A stretch of DNA of 64,000 bases from Henricia sp. BOLD:AAB3569 (GCA_037783545.1 JBBELK010000052.1:1736001-1800000); one strand, 5' to 3'. Positions 26,301-34,586 are shown, counted from the stretch's first letter. A program made the numbers and translations. The notes: generated by a model from the sequence alone, not told the origin.

Positions 26301-29018
26301 ACATGTGACCGTTCTGGACCAATGAAACTGCAGTATACCAAGACGGGGTATAACAAATGAACTTATTCCCTTGTAGATGAATTTAGAAACGAGAAAATTG
26401 CAATGCCCCGACTGGGATTCAAACCCAGATCCTTGGCATACATGGCCAACTGCTCTACCAACTGAGCTATCCGGGCATCCCGTCAGAGTATCACAACAAT
26501 CTCGTGTTTTTACTAAAATACAATTTCATTGTATTTAATTAAATTTACCCTCAACCACCATGCAGGTCCATTGCCAAGAACATTTGGCGACTTCTGGCGC
26601 ATGATTTGGGAACAGAACATTATGGTTGTTGTCATGACGACACGGACCGTGGAACGAGGCCGGCTGAAATGCGGCCAGTACTGGCCCGGGGATGTGGGCT
26701 CATCAGAGAACTACGGCTTTGTCGCTGTTAAGAACTTGGAAATGGAAAGGCGACGGGATTACACCATTACTGTGTTCAGCGTGCAAAATATGCAGGTGGG
26801 TCAAACTTGGGGCCGATCTGTGGGAAAAGTTTTACTTTTTAAAGTATATTGTCCGTAGTGCTGAACAATTTTTTTTTTTTTTCTCTGAACAAATTTTTAA
26901 AGCATTTACCTATAGCCGGAATTCCGGATTTTTCTTATTTTGGAAAAAGAAATCCGGCAAAGCCTTTTTTTTTCTTTTTTTTTCTTTTCTGCGCTGATAA
27001 AAATGGTGCATTTTGCCGTAGCTCTGTGCACACAATTTGGAGGACTCGGGTAGCCAAAATGACGATCTACTTTTTGGTTACCTGAACCTAAAGCTGTAAT
27101 TGGTCAATTCAAAAATGGGCGGAGCTTACTGGATCGATCTTTTCTTTCCACACACACTCCATGGATAGGATTTGAAAAAAAACAAACTGGGTTAGCATTT
27201 TTTTTTTCAACAGACCGGAGAGACTAGAATAGTCAAACATTTCCAGTTCACCAGCTGGCCCGACTTTGGGACGCCGCGCTCTGCCCAGGCCATGCTAGAA
27301 TTCAGGGAGGAGGTGCGCAGGTACCAGGCCAAGGCTGTGGAGGAGCTAGGTAGTGTGTGGACAAGCCACCCACTGGGACCACCCATACTGGTCCACTGTA
27401 GCGCGGGTATCGGACGCACAGGTGGGTTGCCTCTTTAGATTATGCACTACGTTGGTTTTTCTGTGTTGTTTTTACTTTTAACTTGAGCTTTACTGGCTGT
27501 TATTACTTTTTAATTTATTTATTTATTATTACATGAAAAACTAACGTTGTGAGGTGTGTACAAACTTGGAATGGCCTGAAAAGCACTAATCTTTAGGCCC
27601 GCTTCAAACGTCGCGCTTATGCCGTGTCGAATTAAATTCAACTTGACATGACGTCAGCACGACGTTAGCACGGCAGTGGCTTCAGACGTCGAACTTAATT
27701 GCAAACTCCCAGTCGGGCTTAAATACATCCAACATGGCGGATTAGTACTTTGCAGGTCATGGACGTTGCACACGTGTGCTTTCCATTCTGTCCATTGTAC
27801 GTCGCCATATTTATTATTTTAAGCACTTGTTTGTTGGTTATTTCTTTATTCACATACGCGCTGCGAGCATGTGCATTCCTAGTTGTGAACAAAATTGCGG
27901 ACCAACTTCGAACTGGAATTAAATTCGACACGGCAGAAGCACGACGTTTGAAGCAGTGCCATGCTAATGCCGCACTAAATTGAGTTAGCACGGCAGACCC
28001 TGTCGAGCTAAAATTTTCTGCCGTGTCGAACTCATTTTGCCAAGCCAAATGGCTTCAAACTTCGTGCTTGTGCCGTGTCGAATTAAAAAAATCAAGTTGA
28101 ATTTAATTTGACATGACATAAGCACGACGTTTGAAGCGGGCCTTACATAATAGCCTGTGTATTCAAAACCAATGAAGCGAGACCATTGAAATTTTCACTG
28201 GAGTTACAAAATTAGGTGAGCTGTGGACACCACATTGAGATCAATACTTGATTGTGGTCATTATTCAGCGGTCCATGAGAAAGACATCTTTATGGGACAC
28301 GCTGTACAGAGCTCAACCAATCGTGGTTTTAATATTTTCCTCACTTGCACCCTTGTGCGTAACGTTTTAATTTAATTGCCGTTTATTGCAGTGCCAGTAT
28401 GTAATGTCCCCCAATTTTATTTCCCATCTCGTGGGCAATTTTGAAAACTTAAAGGCACAGGCTCGTCAGCGATGCGCACACGCCAAATTCGTGCAACGAA
28501 ATACGCAGCTCAATAGTGAAGGCATAGAGCTGCCTATTTCGTCGCTGCCGAGCCTCTGCCTTTAACTAGGGCTTTTGTGAGTTGCTATCCCAGCTTCAAA
28601 TAAATTGACAAATGTGTGGTTTCCTATCAAATCTATACTATGGGGAGTCAGAAAAATTTCACTTGGTGGAGCAAAACTGCATTTCGTGTCCTGATTTTCT
28701 GCACGCTTTCGTGCATTCAACATTAGCTGTAAACCCCTAAATCATACATTTACATGTACAATGACAGCAGAATTTTCTTCCAATTCCCCAGGGACCTTCT
28801 GCACACTAGACATCAGCCTGTCGCGACTAGAGGACGTCCACACGGTAGACCTGTGCAACACGGTGCGTCACATGCGTGCCCAACGTGCATTCAGCATCCA
28901 AACCCCGGACCAGTACGAGTTCTGCTACTTTGCCATCATTGAGTATGCGCAGCGGACGGGCAAGCTGGGTCCCATTGATTTCTCAGGCTATGATGACGAT
29001 GAAAGCGAAAGCGATTGA
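1391..29018 (+). CDS. PTPN9: Tyrosine-protein phosphatase non-receptor type 9 (PTP-MEG2) orthologue, 5' partial, 8 exons
   Basis: Exons 1391-1480, 3004-3128, 10036-10252, 19049-19959, 23867-24027, 26566-26795, 27214-27421 and 28792-29018 are all bounded by AG/GT and their phases match at every junction, giving 722 codons plus TGA. Order: C-terminal two thirds of a CRAL-TRIO/Sec14 domain, a long acidic and proline-rich linker, then a complete PTP domain with KNRY loop, WPD loop, [10 protein letters not shown]-loop and QTPDQY Q-loop. PTPN9 is known to dephosphorylate phosphotyrosine on secretory-vesicle membranes, where its Sec14 domain binds phosphoinositides. Sec14 plus PTP in one chain is specific to PTPN9, so the family call is firm. 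The N-terminal ~75 residues, start codon and promoter lie left of the window. Human PTPN9 is 593 residues; the excess here is in the linker. Introns are full of transposon remnants. Confidence 0.95.
1873..2165. mobile_element. Foldback element (MITE), GAGTTGAGTTG family
   Basis: Left end AAGCCCAGTAAACACCGGCA pairs with the right end GCCAGTGTATACCGGGCTTA. Inside are further inverted halves around AGTTTTTCAACAGTGCTGAA. A second copy at 46851-47501 is split by another insertion. Lies in the PTPN9 intron. Confidence 0.75.
2430..2852. mobile_element. Long foldback element, arms about 200 bp
   Basis: Left arm starts GTCTTTCCACGGTAAAGGGG and the right arm ends CAAAATGCCCCCTTTGCCG. The arms are near-identical inverted copies meeting at about 2641, around ATATACGCTCGTAAC and its complement. 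A second complete copy is at 12022-12464, and one arm alone is at about 1088-1285. No coding capacity, so any transposase would act in trans. Confidence 0.85.
3004..3128 (+). CDS. PTPN9: PTPN9 exon, Sec14 domain part 1
   Basis: Forty-one codons plus two bases, entering in phase 0 after a TTTTTCTGCAG acceptor and leaving through GTAAGT. It encodes [12 protein letters not shown] followed by a hydrophobic helix ending FQLDHALT, as in the start of the CRAL-TRIO fold of PTPN9. No long open frame covers it, so it was found from homology and splice phase. Confidence 0.9.
3672..4418. mobile_element. TTAA-flanked MITE with GCCCCAAAACCACTTC minisatellite core, interrupted by a SINE
   Basis: Ends TTAAAGGTACAAATGATTGG and TACCAATCATGTATACTACC. 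The core holds degenerate 20-22 bp repeats of CGCCCAAATGCCACTTCG. A SINE sits inside at 4151-4348; uninterrupted copies (e.g. 13692-14245) run straight through that point. The right end shares TTTAAAGG with the next element. Confidence 0.8.
4151..4348 (+). mobile_element. tRNA-derived SINE, internally deleted
   Basis: Pol III A-box-like TGGCCGAGTGGTC and B-box GGTTCGATTCC, then GGGTTGTGGCACCTGTGCCC and a tail of ATAAA-type repeats. About 170 bp of the middle found in the copy at 47831 is missing. Confidence 0.8.
4412..4814. mobile_element. MITE, TTTAAAGGAG family
   Basis: Ends TTTAAAGGAGCGTGT and GACACGCTCTCCTTTGAAAA. Shares TTCCAGAAAATGGAT and CCCATGGGAAAAATGGG with copies at 15801-16168 and 34762-35110; a fragment lies near 31380-31595. 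Confidence 0.75.
5687..5735. repeat. 10-bp palindromic tandem repeat
   Basis: About five copies of GTACGTACAT. Each unit is self-complementary with its neighbour, so the block can form cruciforms. Confidence 0.9.
5859..6042. repeat. 24-bp TACATGTA-type satellite
   Basis: A unit made of TACATGTACTGTACATGTGT followed by ACCG is repeated about seven times. Because 24 is a multiple of three, several frames on both strands stay open (peptides of CTVHV/MYSTCT repeats); these are not genes. Confidence 0.93.
6116..10035. other. PTPN9 intron stretch
   Basis: No exon seen. Contains a hairpin at about 7519-7615 (GGGTGATGAGAATATACCGC and its complement), a G homopolymer of about 31 at 8288-8318, a degraded AAAGGCCCATTG-family copy at about 8690-8960, and CTGGCCCG-rich inverted fragments near 9050-9160 and 9770-9870. 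Confidence 0.5.
8287..8319. repeat. G homopolymer
   Basis: Over 30 consecutive G after GAGGGTGG. Length in assemblies is unreliable. Comparable G or C runs occur near 17921-17944, 17974-17991 and 45751-45774. Confidence 0.95.
10036..10252 (+). CDS. PTPN9: PTPN9 exon, Sec14 domain part 2
   Basis: Its first base completes the Asp codon split from the previous exon, giving DSSTQRNGL. Then come [11 protein letters not shown] and FPARLKR-like [11 protein letters not shown], the central strands and helix of the Sec14 lipid pocket. Exits in phase 0 through GTAAGA. The preceding intron is 6.9 kb and rich in foldback elements. Confidence 0.95.
12022..12464. mobile_element. Long foldback element, second copy
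   Basis: Ends GTCTTTCCATAGTAAAGGGG and CCCCCTTTACCGTGGAAAG, arms about 200 bp. Closely similar to 2430-2852, including the central ATATACGCTCGTAAC turn. Confidence 0.85.
12628..13180. mobile_element. Dispersed element, AAAAGGCCCC ends
   Basis: Begins AAAAGGCCCCCTAAAATGG and ends CATTTCAGGGGCCCTTTAAT. An inverted relative at about 58860-59355 shares CAAACAGCGCCCTCT and the AAAACTAAAAACCTTCG-type block. Non-coding. Confidence 0.65.
13692..14245. mobile_element. TTAA-flanked MITE with GCCCCAAAACCACTTC core
   Basis: Left end TTAAAGGCAGTATACATCAT, right end near ACCAATCATGTATAC then CCTTTAA. Contains the palindrome CGTCTCATGAGACG and the minisatellite core at 13885-14060. Same family as 3672, 22921, 46887 and 57648. 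Confidence 0.85.
15801..16168. mobile_element. MITE, TTTAAAGGAG family
   Basis: Ends TTAAAGGAGCATGACCAG and GGTCACACTCCTTTAA; about 368 bp, non-coding, same family as 4412 and 34762. Confidence 0.75.
16248..16848. mobile_element. MITE with CGTTCTCACT ends and a 21-bp internal repeat
   Basis: Left CCGTTCTCACTGGAGAAATC, right GCGATAGTGAGAACGG. About five copies of a 21-bp unit around TCATTCGACGAAGAGGTCGC occupy 16366-16470. Related ends occur near 30060-30130 and 51190-51775. Confidence 0.7.
17509..17787. mobile_element. Short MITE, ATAGACCTTTATCACGGTGC family
   Basis: Inverted ends ATAGACCTTTATCACGGTGC and GCACCGTGATACATGTAAAG then GTCAAT. The 140-codon minus-strand frame across it has no recognisable domain. 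Confidence 0.75.
17909..18184. mobile_element. Foldback element with GGCGCGGATCCAGG ends
   Basis: Left CAGGCGCGGATCCAGGGGG, right CCTGGATCCGCCCCTG; G and C homopolymers face each other inside. GGGGCGGATCCAGG-type ends are, as I recall, common in invertebrate genomes. Confidence 0.75.
18665..18925. mobile_element. ATGTGGACTGGCGAACAAAG element
   Basis: Starts ATGTGGACTGGCGAACAAAG, carries GGACTAGCACACGTCCACAG. Parallel copy at 23535-23775; a shorter palindromic relative with similar ends is at about 62490-62680. Sits 0.1 kb before the large PTPN9 exon. Confidence 0.65.
19049..19959 (+). CDS. PTPN9: PTPN9 exon, Sec14 C-terminus, expanded linker and PTP entry
   Basis: A 911 bp exon. About the first 40 residues finish the Sec14 domain ([13 protein letters not shown]). 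Then comes a ~220-residue low-complexity linker rich in Ser, Asp, Glu and Pro, with PPKPPRP (fits the SH3 class II pattern PxxPxR). The last ~35 residues ([20 protein letters not shown]) match the start of the human PTP region. An upstream in-frame ATG at 19019 is intronic. The whole exon is open in frame, so the linker is probably real coding sequence. Confidence 0.93.
20083..20570. repeat. Repeat fragments in the PTPN9 intron
   Basis: 20100-20270 has TAGTGGCCACC/GGTGGCCACTATA inverted pieces. 20325-20570 is an internally deleted relative of the element at 60736-61171 (shared CCTTTTTGGGCAAAAGTTAT and GAAAGGAATTATTGACTTAT). Confidence 0.6.
20621..21362. mobile_element. MITE, CTAGGCTTGGGC ends, with a nested element
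   Basis: Left CTAGGCTTGGGCAATTCC, right GGAGTCGCCCAAGCCTAG. The interior is degenerate GGAATCGATTCC sequence. A second inverted pair, GGGGCGCGTTCAA at 20961 and TTGAACGCGCCCC at 21052, marks a ~104 bp element inserted within it. Confidence 0.75.
21576..21860. mobile_element. GCAACT-rich MITE
   Basis: Degenerate repeats of GCAACTGGAAGCAACT and complement throughout, ending GATGTACGCTAGACTTTAAA. Same family as 30131-30850, 46397-46732 and 47698-47766. Confidence 0.65.
21858..22241. mobile_element. MITE, TTTAAAGGCCC family
   Basis: Left TTTAAAGGCCCATTGTATCA, right ATAGGGCATTTAAA. Contains TTCATGAGTTGACAAGAAAA, recurring at about 500, 8710 and (weakly) elsewhere, so it marks the family. Confidence 0.7.
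22600..22860 (+). mobile_element. SINE 3' fragment
   Basis: Shares CAAGGCACTTAACCACAA, GATCCCAGAGCATTCTTTCG and GTGTCTCTGGCCGTCGGCTG with the SINE at 47831 and the tail fragments at about 18400-18530 and 50610-50710. No A/B box remains. Confidence 0.7.
22921..23456. mobile_element. TTAA-flanked MITE with GCCCCAAAACCACTTC core
   Basis: Right end TACCAATCATGTATACTGCC then TTTAA. Left end is mutated (TTTAAAGTTAGAACACACAT). Minisatellite core at about 23100-23310. Confidence 0.8.
23867..24027 (+). CDS. PTPN9: PTPN9 exon, PTP domain part 1
   Basis: Acceptor CTTTAG; the first base completes a split Lys codon. Encodes [20 protein letters not shown] and [20 protein letters not shown]: the KNRY phosphotyrosine-recognition loop and the NxxDGY core of classical PTPs. 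Donor GTTAGT, phase 1. Confidence 0.96.
24142..24325. mobile_element. MITE, GACTTGCCCAAGTCTGACTT ends
   Basis: Left TAGACTTGCCCAAGTCTGAC, right AAGTCGGAATCGGGCAAGTC; inner arms GGCCACTAGT/ACTAGTGGCC-like. Starts 114 bp after a PTPN9 exon. A sister copy lies at 33813-34025; both sit beside a GAATTATTGGCGG palindrome. Confidence 0.75.
24581..25078. mobile_element. MITE, AGGGGCCAATTTCATAAAGC ends, with a nested foldback
   Basis: Left AGGGGCCAATTTCATAAAGC, right GCTTTATGAAATTGGCCCCT. Inside, CCGCCATAGCTGGGGGG (about 24749) pairs with CCCCCCAGCTATGGCGG (about 24945), marking a second element. A 244 bp simple copy is at 29086-29329. Confidence 0.85.
25381..26356. repeat. Direct duplication of about 400 bp
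   Basis: 25381-25789 and 25981-26356 share long blocks: CATAATATCGTTTCTATTAT, TCGTCTCTGCACTTTCGCTA, GGCGTAACACGCGG, GACATGTGACCGTTCTGGAC and CAAGACGGGGTATAACA. Copies differ by small indels. Intronic. Confidence 0.8.
26403..26476 (-). pseudogene. tRNA-like sequence, probably non-functional
   Basis: Minus strand folds as a cloverleaf: acceptor GCCCGGA/TCGGGGC (one mismatch), D-arm GCTC-AGTTGGTA-GAGC, T-arm CTGGG-TTTGAAT-CCCAG, followed by a TTTT run about 7 bases on. The best anticodon arm is TTGGC-CATGTAT-GCCAA: position 33 is A, not the near-invariant U, and there is an extra base before it. Body resembles tRNA-Lys. Lies 89 bp before a PTPN9 exon, antisense. Confidence 0.6.
26566..26795 (+). 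CDS. PTPN9: PTPN9 exon, PTP domain part 2
   Basis: Begins after CATGCAG and completes a split Gly codon. Encodes [33 protein letters not shown] and YWPGD, the standard PTP core ending in the β-strands before the WPD loop. Donor GTGGGT, phase 0. Confidence 0.96.
27214..27421 (+). CDS. PTPN9: PTPN9 exon, WPD loop and catalytic P-loop
   Basis: Phase 0 start after TTTTTTCAACAG. Holds FTSWPDFG (general-acid Asp at 27262-27264) and [12 protein letters not shown] (nucleophile Cys 27397-27399, Arg 27415-27417). All catalytic residues are present, so the enzyme is predicted active. The segment between them, about 30 residues rich in Glu and Ala, is the variable loop seen in PTPN9. Confidence 0.97.
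27596..28142. mobile_element. 547 bp Harbinger-like MITE, copy 1
   Basis: Terminal inverted repeats GGCCCGCTTCAAACGTCGCG and ACGACGTTTGAAGCGGGCC, flanked by TTA at 27593-27595 and 28143-28145. Repeats of GACACGGCA/TGCCGTGTC run throughout. The 3-bp TTA duplication and GGC ends fit PIF/Harbinger non-autonomous elements (inference). Sits in the intron right after the PTPN9 catalytic exon. Confidence 0.85.
28792..29018 (+). CDS. PTPN9: PTPN9 terminal coding exon, Q-loop and C-terminus
   Basis: After TTCCCCAG it completes the split Gly of the P-loop. Encodes [14 protein letters not shown] and [20 protein letters not shown]; the Q-loop Gln codon is 28899-28901. The C-terminus is short and acidic (DDDESESD) before TGA, unlike the human tail. 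The 3' UTR cannot be delimited because a foldback element starts 68 bp past the stop. Confidence 0.96.
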
Positions 29019-29085
29019 TCTATGTAAGATATCTAAAGTTGTAAAGGTTTAAGAGCAGTTGTTATGGTTAAGACGAACCAAGACC

Positions 29086-29329
29086 AGGGGCCAATTTCAT
29101 AAAGCTGTTTAGCAGAAAAATGTGCTTAATGCAAAATTTGTTTGCTTTATAAAAATGGGTTAGCAGTCAAAATCTTACGTGATGTGTATTACAATTGACT
29201 GGTGTTCTGCTATTCTTGCTAAGAACACAAGTTGGTGTACATTTTTGACGATTAACCCATTTTTATAAAGCAAACAAATTTGGTATTAAGCAAATGTTTC
29301 TGCTAAACAGCTTTATAAAATGAGCCCCT
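29086..29329. mobile_element. MITE, AGGGGCCAATTTCATAAAGC ends
   Basis: Right end GCTTTATAAAATGAGCCCCT. Arms about 75 bp. Begins 68 bp after the PTPN9 stop, so it may lie in the 3' UTR. Confidence 0.82.
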
Positions 29330-29779
29330 GTTTGGCATAGTTGTAGACCTTGACTGCGTTCCACATACGCAAACGTTGGCAACGTTGGCAACGTTGGCCA
29401 ACAATTTCGACTGGAACGCAATGTGTGCCACCAACGTTCGCCAACGAACTTTTAGTTCGCGAGTCTTTTCAAAATGGCAAACGCGACATGAAAGATGACA
29501 GACGATGGTTTGCAGTTTGAAAAATAACAAATAAATTGCACCTTTCGTGGTCGTCTGCCTTTTATTGCTGGCGATACACAATCAATAGCAACGCGTCACA
29601 TTTCCTCAAAAATTTGATAAGCATCCAACGTTAATGAACCGTTCGTGTGTTTGGAACGCAGCCCATGTTCGCATCAAGAAAATAGTTTCATTTGACGAAA
29701 ATTTGAAAGATTTCCTGATACAAATTTATGCCTCAATTTAAAATTGTTTTTTTATATGCAGCTCATGTGTGAACTGTGT

Positions 29780-29925
29780 AATAGACCATTTGCACAGACG
29801 GCCATGACAGGGGGCAATCACATTGTCACCGTGAGTCGTACACGAGTAGGCATTTTGTGGATCTATTGTCACATTTAAATATGAAAACCTGCCCTCTGTC
29901 ATGGCCGCCGATGCAAAGGCACTAT
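29780..29925. mobile_element. Short MITE, GCCATGACAGGGGGC ends
   Basis: Left ATAGACCATTTGCACAGACG then GCCATGACAGGGGG; right CCCTCTGTCATGGCCGCC then TGCAAAGGCACTAT. Relatives at 33580-33620 and 34190-34240 (ends of a composite), 41161-41300 and 48319-48380. Confidence 0.75.
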
Positions 29926-30130
29926 TGAAAACAATGCAGAGCACTCGGAGCATCAGAAAATTGACGCTCGACACTTGAAGCACACGTGCGACCAGGCCAT
30001 TGTGGCATCACACAGCTTAATTCAATCTTCGTTTATAAGGGTAGCCGGTTGCCTAACGTGAACGATACTGGTCTTCATTCGATATTGTTAAGCTAGATGT
30101 GAATGCACACTTCAATAACCAAGAATGATT

Positions 30131-30850
30131 AAGCCTAGCGTATAATGTACATCGACATTGCAACTGGAAGCAACTACCGTAGTGGCAACGGATGTTTCCG
30201 GCTACTGGGAGCAACTCGCGGCGACTGGGAGCAACTGATCAGTTGCTTAAAAAGGTCGATGTACGTTACACACACTTGCAACTACTTGCAACTGGAAAAA
30301 TCTCGGTTGCCGCAGGTTGCTCATGTTCTACTTTCTGGCAACTAGTTGTACCCAGTTGCGGTCAGTTGCGTCGATGTACGCATATATTATACTTGCAACT
30401 AGTTGCTGTCAGTTGTACAAGTGCGTCTGAAAACGTGAGGCTTACATCGACAGCAGCTAGTTTCTTCCTGAGGTTTCTTCCTGAGATGCCGTGTCGATGT
30501 GCGCACTATGGAAATGTAGACTTGGCTGGATGCTCCCAGTCGCCACTAGTTGCGCAACTGATCAGTTGCTGTGGATGAGCGCGCTACGCATACATAGACA
30601 GCAACTGATCAGTTGAGTTGCTTGAACTTGCTTCCAGTTGCAAGGTCGATGTACGCTAGGCTTTACCGAGTTGCCGTGTCGATGTGCGCACTATGGAAAT
30701 GTAGACATGGCTGGATGCTCCCAGTTGCCACTAGTTGCGCAACTAATCAGTTGCTGTCGATGAGCGCGCTACGCACTCATCGACAGCAACTGATCAGTTG
30801 AGTTGCTTGAACTTGCTTCCAGTTGCAAGGGCGATGTACGCTAGGCTTTA
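30131..30850. mobile_element. GCAACT-rich MITE, compound copy
   Basis: Starts AAGCCTAGCGT; the end motif CGATGTACGCTAGGCTTTA occurs twice, at about 30646 and 30832, because the last ~190 bp is duplicated. Core is CAACTGATCAGTTGC palindromes and GGGAGCAACT repeats. Confidence 0.75.
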
Positions 30851-33812
30851 ATCTTCAGCGAACAAAGAAATTTCCCTTATAATGTGAACATGGTCAAAAT
30901 CGTGATTTTGGTTTTGGACTGCCAGTGTCAGATTATGTTAGATTTCCAACCCATATTTTATTTTTGTAAAAATCCCTCCTCGTCTTGTCGGGTCTGGTAT
31001 GATCCAACTTCGAAAAAATCATGATAAAAGTACTGTAAATGTCGGCATAGTAGCCAGGTCCGTGACTTCGCCACCCCATTGATGAACAATGACTGATGAA
31101 TAGGGTAGCGACCTCATGGACCTGGCGACTATGCCGACATTTATGTTAGAATTTCACTTGCAAAATGGCTTTGTCATCTTCAAGACACAAGATAACATTA
31201 GTGCTGATTATTAGTGTTGGGAGAAACTGGATATCTCGAAATTCAAATATTCGCATTATTAAAAACCGAATATTTGATTCTACGATTTCACACTTTTGCA
31301 TACAAGTGCTAAAGCACCAACAAAACAAAACTGCAACGCCTGCATGGTGAGGCTACATGTACAGAAGAAGGAAGCTAAACAGGGTTGGTGTAATCACTGC
31401 ACTGCTTTATGTAACTGGATGAATTTGTTCACGGAAGATCAGTTTTTTTTCTCACAACATCCTTGAAAATATTGTGGATTGAGAGCGCAAAATTTCAGAA
31501 AGGTAACGAGAAAAGAATGCTTTACTATCAAAATCTCAATACCCATGGGGAAATGGGGGAGGGTTTAAAAAAATGTGATCTGGGGCACATTGCAATGTGA
31601 CGTCTAAAGCCGGCCGTACACCTTGCGTTACGACTCCGTTGCGATTGCACAGACACGCCAAATTTCGAGCATGCTCGAAATTCTGCGATTGCGTTGCGAC
31701 GGACTAGTACACAAAATCGTGACCACATCGCCATCGGAACGCATCACAAAATCAGTACACCTTGTGATGCGACTGCACAACATGCGCTATCGTGGTCGGA
31801 TAATGGACGAAATGCACATACCTTTACGGTAAATTACGGTACATGTGTACCCATTGGTACATTTTTTGTGCTATTTGATAACTTTCGCGGTCAGTTTCTT
31901 TGCAAATCCTGTGGAAGTGCATGCGACATCAAGTGGCTTCGTGAGGACGGCTTGAAATAACGCAAGGATAGCCGGCTGTGTCACCTTCGATTAAGGTGTG
32001 TTTTTTGGCTAGCCCAGCCGTACTTCAGTTAGACTGGTTTGTTTCAATGGGCTAAACCAGCGACTAAGCCGAGACTGGACAAGTTGGATATAGCCGGCTA
32101 TGAAAGGCTGGTTTTAGACCAGTGGCTAACTCCATTTTATTGCAATCTGCCCATGGACACGTTCCTTATCACTATAACAAATTTTTGGCACTAATATAAA
32201 ATTCCTAGACTGATTCGGTGTACATGTGTGAAATGTATATTTTGTGAAATGGTATGCAATTTGGGTGATACATTAATTTGTTTGCATAGACACAAACATG
32301 TCATCACCTGGTGGAGCATTAGTCAGGGGTCTCGGTTTCAAATTCTGATGGGGTCATACGGGATATTTCTTGTAATTACTCGCTTGTGATACGATTATAA
32401 TATTTCCAACGACGACCGGGGTCAGACGACAAACTTATTATAATCTGATTGTAATCGTATTTTAATACAGTGGGGTCACACAATCTCGTCATCATATTGT
32501 TCTCCCTTGCGGAGGCTTTCCCCATGTTGCGTGTGCTTGCTTGCTGCCTTACGGAAAAAGCAAGCCAGGCACGTGCGGTGATGCATAAAGTACTTGCATG
32601 CGTGGTGATGAAGGTTATCGCAGGGGATGGTTGTAACACAATTACGAGATGGGGTCACACGCGTATCTTGCCATTTTATTGTAATATGATTACAATCGAA
32701 TGATGAGAATTCTCGTTGACCAATTATGATACGATTACAATAAATTTGGGGTCACACGGACAAAATCTGGTAATCGTACTACAGTAATACTACAATAAAT
32801 TGGGATGTCGTAATTTGTGTGACCCCGGCCTTAATCGTATTTATTTTCTACATTTGTTCCCCGAACGTTTTTTAAATTTATTTTTATAGATATGCCAGCC
32901 AGCATCAGCACCATAATAGCATGTTGGGAAAAAAGCTAAGAGAAATAATTGTAAAAACTCAGTTAACGTTTATTTTTTTGCTAAGCATACAAAATACTGG
33001 CTTACCTCGGTTTAATGTGAGTTTATATTTCTTTCTATGTTTCTATGCAATAGATTATTTCAATTTTGTGTATAAAACTGTATCGTCTATTTATCCGATG
33101 GGTATTAGTATTATAATCCACATCAACCTACAGAAATCAAGTAACAGAAATTTTTTGGCAAATATTTCCAAGTAGTGTTCATTGCATGGCAGGTTGTATA
33201 GAGAGCTGAACTGATGTCAGTTGCAATGGAGGTGGCTCTAAACATTGTGTTGAAAGTGTTCAACACAATGTTTTGTATTAAGCTGTTTATCCTTTCTAAG
33301 CCAAGCAAATCGATTTAACAGCTGTGTCACAGTTGCCCTGTTTTTGTTTTTTTTAATACATAAATTTGACACAAGAGGCTCTTTATACATTTGCCTGTTT
33401 ATGGATATTTATGTATCATTTATAAGGCTGTCTCTGAGTGCTCGTGTTAAAAATTTATTTGAGGTGGGAAAAATATCAATGCTTAAATTAATGTCTGAAA
33501 AATCAAGTGTTGGCAAAAATATGGATGTAAAGAAAAGCGCATATTTCAATTATTTTTGAATATAATTAAGATAAGATCCTTTGCACCGGCGGCCATGACA
33601 GGGGGCGGGTTTTCGTATTTAAAGATATACAGTCCGTGCGTTTTGGGTGTGGCACCTCGAAAAATTGTTATTTTTTGAATTGATAATTTTCTAGAAACAA
33701 AAGTTATTCTTTCAAATGAGACATCAACAAACAAAAAATCGACCAACGTTTAGTTATCGAACAATTACTGTCAATATTTCGAATTATTGGCGGTCCGCCA
33801 ATAATTCAAGGT

Positions 33813-34025
33813 ATAGACTTGCCCAAGTCTGACCTTCCGTGCTCGGTCTGCGGCGCACAGTGCACCCTCCGGACTGGTGGGCCTGTCCAATCTGTTTTCT
33901 TCCGTCTCAGAAAGTTTTCCAAGTCAGAAGAAAAGAGATTTAACAGGCCACTAGTCCAGAGGGCGCGCTGCACGCACAGCACCACAGACCAAACACGGGA
34001 AGTCGGACTTGGACAAGTCCAGGCA
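33813..34025. mobile_element. MITE, GACTTGCCCAAGTCTGACC ends
   Basis: Sister of 24142-24325; arms TAGACTTGCCCAAGTCTGAC and AAGTCGGACTTGGACAAGTC. Preceded by the palindrome GAATTATTGGCGGTCCGCCA continuing ATAATTC. Nested within the 33580-34240 composite. Confidence 0.75.
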
Positions 34026-34320
34026 AGGCGCAAAAACGGTCGTATAAAAACGGCGTTTTTCACAGGGTTGCCGATGTCTAAATAAACAATGATGTTTTTT
34101 TGTTAAAATAAAGTAAATGTTTTAAAAATTTGTTAGGAGAAGAAAACAAATCAAATTTGCTGAGAACCACGTATCTTTAAATAATGTGACAATAGATCTA
34201 CAAATTGACTGTCCCCTGTAATGGCTGGCCGTGCGAAGGGTATATATGCGATGGAATCCAGTTATTAAGTCAATTGTCTTTAAAAACTTTCGGAGTTTTT
34301 CACCAGTTTGAGAAAGAGAA

Positions 34321-34586
34321 CATTTGTGACCCCTGCAAAAAAGAGTCACAAGTCGCGCTGGCTAGTATTCTTTTTGCGACCATAAGAAGAAATCTGTGGC
34401 ATTTCTACGCTCATTCAAATACCTAAACACAAAAGAAATTCCAGGCGTAACACGGACATTCCAGGCGGTATCTGGGCACCGCCAGGAATTTCCATTGTGT
34501 TTTGGTATTTTATTGAGCGTGGATTGTCGCAAAAAGAATACTAGCCAGCGCGACTTGTGACTCTTTTTTGCAGAGCGGGTCACATT
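34321..34586. mobile_element. Foldback with about 60-bp arms
   Basis: Left arm 34321-34381 (CATTTGTGACCCCTGCAAAA ...) and right arm 34524-34586 (... GCAGAGCGGGTCACATT) are near-perfect inverted copies, including ACTAGCCAGCGCGACTTGTG. The 140 bp between also has partial complementarity (ATTCCAGGCG...). No coding. Confidence 0.8.
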
